DNA of 64,000 nucleotides from NCBI GenBank assembly GCA_008973525.1, contig WACJ01000219.1, positions 434,001 through 498,000 on the forward strand, in the 5' to 3' direction. How positions within the stretch are numbered: position 1 is the stretch's first letter; each line of letters begins with the position of its first letter. The notes under the pieces were generated by a model, which ran no database searches, was not told the DNA's origin, and saw only the letters and a list, made by a program, of their open reading frames with translations. Shown piece by piece: positions 58,881 through 64,000 of this stretch. The stretch comes from Stenopsyche tienmushanensis. Taxonomy: Eukaryota; Arthropoda; Insecta; Trichoptera; Stenopsychidae. A program made the position numbers and the translations under genes.

Positions 58881-59087
58881 CGCAGCGAATAGATGATACA
58901 TCTACAAAATGATGTCAATTTCTCTATATATGCAAAATGATGACAATTTCATTTTTATCTCGATGTACTTTTTTGCTCGTTAAAACCATGATCTCGCAAT
59001 AATCATAAACGTGTCAATTAATAATAATATAATAAAGCATTGTGCAATTAAAAACAGCATTTTACACATTTATACAGCACATGTGTA

Positions 59088-59532
59088 TTAACACTTTTTA
59101 GTCCGTGCTCGCATTAACGCGTGATGAGAATGGCATAACTTTAGCTTGAAAAAATGCAGCGAGAACTTGATATAGAATTAAATTTATTTCTAGGGATCAC
59201 AATGCACACATTTAACAATATTTTAATCGTATATAATATGAATAAATATCACCCGTCTGCAAAGTACAGGAGATTGTAAAATAAAATATATTCCGATCAT
59301 ATAATTAATATCATAAAATATCACTTTTTGTAATTTATCATGCTGGTACACACACCACAGGTTAAAAATCACTGTTATGTTTGCATATGTCGATGCAATA
59401 AATTATTCTGAAGGCGCATATGAAATTTCATTTTAATCTATGGGTTGGTTTAAGAATTATATCAATTTTACCAAAAAGGTAGTCAAATCCAAACGAAATT
59501 TAGTGCGGTACGCCCGGACTGTAAAGTGTTAA
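59088..59532. mobile_element. TTAA-bounded piggyBac-like MITE
   Basis: TTAACACTTTTTAGTCCGTG at the left and, reversed at the right, TTAACACTTTACAGTCCGGG form inverted ends exactly flanked by TTAA. The interior (aacgcgtgatgagaatggca; tttctagggatcacaatgca) matches 62,583-62,740. 445 bp, non-coding. Confidence 0.75.
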
Positions 59533-59734
59533 CGCTCTTAGTGCCGATCGAAAAAAATGAACCAATTTGGATTTAAAAAGGAACATGTTACAAAATAAAG
59601 CGTGAATGAAATAATATCAATTCTATTTTATAGTTTGACATATTTAGTATAAAGCATTTTGAATAATTGATAACAAAATTAATGTTGAAATTGAATAATC
59701 AGACAAAACTAAATAATAAGCACATAAGACGCTA

Positions 59735-60250
59735 AATTGTTTCGTAATTTTTTGGCAGTCGTTCACGACCTCATTTGGCGTGAGTCACCAATGTAAGTCA
59801 GCTTCTGAGGGGACTTCCGTGATTGTACAGATCATAGAAGGCCCCCGACTACAAATTTATCACTGAAAATGCTGCAGAAAGCCCTAAAAGTGGCTACAAA
59901 GTCTGTGAGTCCAACAGGTCCGCTTTTCGAACCGCTGACATGACGAATGAGCGCCTCACAATCGAACGATTACGAACTTTCATTACAAAACGAAGCTGTC
60001 CGAAGACGACTGATCGAGTGGGTTGTTTAAATCTTACGATCGGTCGAAAATATTTCTGTCTTTATTGTGTTTTAGCGATAACGAAGAAAAGAGGGATTAG
60101 ACAATTTGTTTATATTATAAAAAACGGTCAGAATTAACCAGTGTTGATTCGTATAAAGTAGAATGGTCAAGTAAAATAAAAAACATGTGCAACTCTCGAC
60201 CGGATCGGTATTCTGCGCTTTGCGCCCATGGCGGGCGCCTGCATTTTTTG
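59735..60250 (+). mobile_element. hAT-type chimeric MITE, truncated at left (copy H5)
   Basis: The shared module lies at 59,890-59,965 (aggtccgcttttcgaaccgc). The right part ends tgcgcccatggcgggcgcct and gcattttt without the gttacggccctg terminus. 59,755-59,850 matches H2 (tcatttggcgtgagtcacca; cttccgtgattgtacagatc). Confidence 0.75.
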
Positions 60251-62286
60251 AACAATCCCCCCGTCTATATTTTAAATTATTCGCCACGTATTCTACAGCT
60301 TAAAATATTGCGTATATCAAAAGCATCCGGTCGCTATTTTGTTTAGTGCTCACTCCGTGGAATCGCATCCTGACAGCCATCAGTCCTCTGGTAAGAATTA
60401 TTTATATATACATATATTATTTATATCTTAGTCCCCTGACAACAGTCTCAATAACAAGCTAAATATGAGTATTTAAGCGATAATGATACTTGTTCTATAA
60501 TAAAAGCTTAATTTTGCTACTAAAATCGTGTTTTGCGATTAAATACACAGTCTACTGACATAAACAACAGTTCCCTGTATCGATTTTTCATAAATTCTCA
60601 ATTTTATCTTAGGATGACTTGCTTAGTTTACTGAAAAATTTCCAAGTATTAATGATTAGATGGATCGGTCGAATAAATGCATCTATCTGTTAGTGTATGG
60701 ACATTGATGAGCAGAAGCCGTCATGCAACACAAGCATCATAAATGGGTAGCCCTGCCCTCGAGCAGATAAGCTCGTATGAACGAAGTATTTAAACTATTT
60801 AATTAGGCATATCGCATTTATAAATCGATTTCTATCTATTTCGATCTTAAATAGTGTGCGATGATTATCTATTTGCCATTCATGGATTCATTGACGATGT
60901 CGCCTATCTCTCATTCGATCGATCCAGATGCATTCGACGATAAGCGAATCGTCTGACCGATCGTCTAGAACGACAGAGAATATATTCGATCGTCGATGAG
61001 CGATCGAAAATCGACGACAACGACGAGATTGGCCCGCGGCGGATGGGACGTCGGTGCACGTTGGTTGCTAAAATCATTGCAGAAATGTGGGCCAAAAGAG
61101 CGATTTCAAGGCTATTTCATTATCGATATTAAATTGCGATATCGGATATTTGCCGATGAAGCACTCGTGTGATTATCGTTCTCGGTAAACACAAAAAAAG
61201 TAAAAGTTGATCGTTCGTGGGGGTCAGGCTTAGTGGGGGTCACGGGCTTTGTGTCGCGGAACGCATACTGCAAAAAAGAACGCTTCAACTTATTGACAAG
61301 AGAACCAAAGGGTGATTAAAAATAAACAGCAGAGTCTCGGTGCAACGTTCGTCTTAAAAACTGTGCTCGGGGATCACACGACCAGTCCTGACGATTCGCA
61401 TATTATATTTCTGGATATCTGGAGGCAACGCATCGAATCTGCCACTCGCACAAGTATGTCTTTTTTCTGCTCATTTGCTCATCGTTTCGGACTAATCTGT
61501 GCGCGTAATTACGAAACGGCCGTCATTTATCAACCGTTTTGCAACAAGACCGATTTTCGAACGCGATCTCGAGTGCCAATATATCATATTTTTAGTGTTT
61601 TTGCTCATTTTAAAGGACGAAAATCAGACTCAACTGCTAAAGTCGGAACACGTTTCAGCATCCTCAAAGCAATATCTTGATCAACGTGACGCGCGCAAGG
61701 CGTTTAATATTTTTCCATCGATTTTTAAATCTTCATCTCAATTTTAATACATTTAAATACATCTTTGATTCTGTATCTGAAACTTTTTACAACAAATTTG
61801 TGCAATCATCTTATGTAGAGAATTACGATCAATCAAACGATTAACGCCTCTTCGAGTGCTCAAATTTGAGAACGACTGTTCTCTGAGAATGTAAATCCTC
61901 CCGGGCAACAAAGGGAATCTTAAAATGCACAAAACGGCAAATAAAATCAGTACGTGCCGTACGAAATATAAGCAGACAACGAGGACACGTTCAAAATAAG
62001 AACATATTGAAGTGTCGTATTTCAAAGTCGTAAAAATGTCAGAATGTGGTCCAGATGCCATTTAAATGGAGAGATGGACGTAAAAAATATTTTTATACGG
62101 AAACTGAGATAAATCATCGAAATGCCCGCACCGCTGCGGGATCAAATTCGCGCCAAAATCTTAAAAACCGCACCGGCGCGTAAAACCATCCATCCATCAT
62201 ACGAAATTCATATAAATTCAAATAAAACACATATATATTTTACAAGTGCATCTTTTAACAAATTTCGGCGATATATTTGTGCAATT
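60251..62286. other. intergenic DNA with CpG patch at 60.88-61.05 kb, no supported gene
   Basis: Dense cgatcg words occur at 60,910-61,030. A 122-codon frame at 61,312-61,680 overlaps another plus-strand frame and shows no domain, so no gene is called. Confidence 0.45.
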
Positions 62287-62818
62287 TTAACACTTTACAG
62301 TCCGGGCGATTTAGCAAAAAAAATCATGATTTTTTTTCTAAACATTGATACAATTCCTAAACCAGACAATAGATTGAAACGAAATTTTAGTGGTGTTTAA
62401 TAAATAATCTAATGCATCGACATATTTAAATGATTTTCAATCTGTGGTTCGTATAACAGCGTGATTAAACACAAAAGCGATTATTTTTTACTTAAATTGC
62501 ATTCATTAAATTGTACGAAAAAATCCAATAACGAAATATAAATATATTTTTTTATAAATACAATTTGCTATATTTTATTTTAACGCGTGATGAAAATCAC
62601 TTAAATTTAGGTTGAAAAAAATGTCGCCCAAACTCAATATAGATCAAAATTTCTTTCTGGGGATGATAGTGCATACATCTATCAATATTATAATGGTATA
62701 AAATATTTAAAAATGTTATCCATCGGCAAAATATAGCAAATTGTATAAGAGAAAAAATGTATAAAAACGTCATAGTTTTTTTTTACAAATACGTCATACG
62801 CTTAAATTAACAATCCAA

Positions 62819-62945
62819 ATACATTTGGATTTGTTTTTATGCGATAGAAGCGTTCCACGGGGAGTCGCATATAAAAAAATCGCATAAAAAAGGGACAGGT
62901 TCCATTATTTTTAAAAACCGCATAACTTCAAATCATTGTAAAAGA
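62819..62945 (-). repeat. pogo-like element end (nested)
   Basis: tttttatgcgatagaagcgt, tccacggggagtcgcatata and ggttccattatttttaaaaa are the reverse complement of the right part of 36,300-36,460. Confidence 0.75.
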
Positions 62946-62989
62946 ATGTATCAAAAATCGAATAAAAAAGATTATACAAAAAGACAAAA

Positions 62990-63290
62990 GACAGAAAAAG
63001 ACGGAGAGAGTATCTTGCGTACACCGTACGATTGTATAGATCGTGAAACCAAAAACTTATCGACTAATAATGCTATGAATGATCGATTCCAAGTGTATTT
63101 CATGTGTATTGTTTATGTTTACTTGAAGAAATGAACAAATATTGTGTGCCATTGACAGTGTTTATTTATTTAAATACAAATTTCATACACGCTGCGATGG
63201 TCTTGAGAGATAAGTGGATTTGTACCGATGATAAGTGGCGGGCATAGATATATAGCATCTAAGTTTATCATGATTTTAAATTAGCTCACT
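62990..63290 (+). repeat. interspersed repeat R (copy 4)
   Basis: agacagaaaaagacggagag, gtttatgtttacttgaagaa, atgaacaaatattgtgtgcc and gagagataagtggattt follow the order seen at 11,460-11,720. Confidence 0.7.
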
Positions 63291-63429
63291 ATTAAAAGGG
63301 TTAAAAACTTTGCGACGATTTTACCATTATTTTTTTACGCACTTCGTGATATGGAGACATGCAATACTTAAGCTTTTGAGAACTCATAACTTAAGCACTC
63401 ATATTATAACGGTTATAACTAGTGTTAAT

Positions 63430-63569
63430 TTAAGATTTTTTTATGCACATTCGCATAAAAAAAGCTTTGTCTTTTATATAAAAATGAGAGAGAGGTTCCA
63501 TTATTTTTGAAAACCGCATAACATCAAAATCGCATAAAAAGATCCGCATAAAAACAGACCCGAGTGTAT
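63430..63569 (-). repeat. pogo-like element end (nested)
   Basis: ggttccattatttttgaaaa, ccgcataacatcaaaatcgc and ccgcataaaaacagacccga are the reverse of the left end at 33,368 and 36,069. Confidence 0.8.
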
Positions 63570-64000
63570 ATTTTTTATAGAACGATGACCTGACTAAATA
63601 TTTGTCCTGCAATTTAATTTATGGCTAGTTTAAGAATTACATAAATTTTACACATTCGGCGAGGCTTAGCGCAGAACGCCCGGCTGTAGAGTGTTTAATG
63701 TATGCCCGGCAGTTGTTTGAAATTACATACAAATTTACCAATGCAATTGAACCATTGCAAAAAACGCGTACATGCAATGATGCACATTTTAAAGCAATAT
63801 GGCATCAATACCGAAATTACCCCCGGAGTAAGTACCAACTGTTACGTCGGCGCAAAAAGCCACGGGGAAGAATTCATTACCTCAATTTACCTTATGCCGC
63901 CGTTAAAACTATAATTTTGCACCGCGTTACGCTTTGCAGTCGTCGCATAAATTATTTAAATGTATTTCGTGATTAAATAATTGTGAGATGCGGCGTCAGG

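Larger units (their letters stand above)
62287..63698. mobile_element. TTAA-bounded piggyBac-like element with nested repeats
   Basis: TTAACACTTTACAGTCCGGG at the left and, reversed at the right, TTAAACACTCTACAGCCGGG bound 1,412 bp. Inside lie a block homologous to 59,130-59,310, two pogo-like ends (62,819-62,945 and 63,430-63,569) and repeat R (62,990-63,290). No transposase was recognised. Confidence 0.6.

Noticed and set aside
61312..61680. 122-codon plus ORF
   Set aside because: Overlaps another plus-strand frame in a CpG-enriched stretch; no motif or homology recognised.

Overview
This window is AT-rich nuclear DNA from an arthropod, most likely an insect. I read this from GT-AG introns of about 70 bp, many short mariner, pogo, hAT and piggyBac-like relics, a LINE relic, and one protein-coding gene resembling the ectodomain of insect and vertebrate GPR158/GPR179-type class C receptors. 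There is no prokaryotic organisation, CRISPR array, rRNA gene or convincing tRNA gene. I cannot name the species.

The only gene I can support fully lies on the minus strand at 41,329-45,792. Nine exons join with matching phases (908+130+166+181+118+241+289+118+264 = 2,415 nt) into an 804-residue protein. It has a signal peptide, then two tandem copies of a Cache-like domain plus a six-cysteine EGF-like domain (DINQC...FDC and DINQC...FTC). It ends in a short hydrophobic tail and a stop codon where a GPR158-type protein would continue into seven transmembrane helices. It therefore looks like a secreted-side, membrane-tethered (possibly GPI-anchored) receptor-like ectodomain. Six introns are 69-78 bp; the two long ones hold transposon fragments.

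Upstream of the gene, 46.25-47.65 kb is a CpG-rich island with a GTACRR hexamer array. It produces many overlapping spurious ORFs and may be a promoter or first-exon region.

0-41 kb is a repeat-filled gene desert. It holds mariner relics (0-0.5, 15.1-16.5, 19.8-20.25 and 29.95-30.4 kb), hAT-type MITEs with 8-bp target duplications (2.8 and 35.5 kb), and a MITE family of about 500 bp with ends like GGGTCTTTCAATAAAGACGC. It also holds a 200-bp family with ends TACAGTCAACCCTTCTATAG, pogo-like elements with GTTATGCG-rich ends, foldback elements at 23.2 and 25.8 kb, and a LINE reverse-transcriptase relic at 40.2-41.0 kb.

48-64 kb is again gene-poor. A cluster of MITEs with GGCGGATTTAGCGCTCGAG ends fills 48.7-58.9 kb, with a LINE fragment at 55.3-55.6 kb and two TTAA-bounded piggyBac-like elements at 59.1-59.5 and 62.3-63.7 kb. 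The most interesting observations are the tandem-module, 7TM-less GPR158-like gene and a chimeric MITE family that combines hAT ends with mariner-derived interior sequence.
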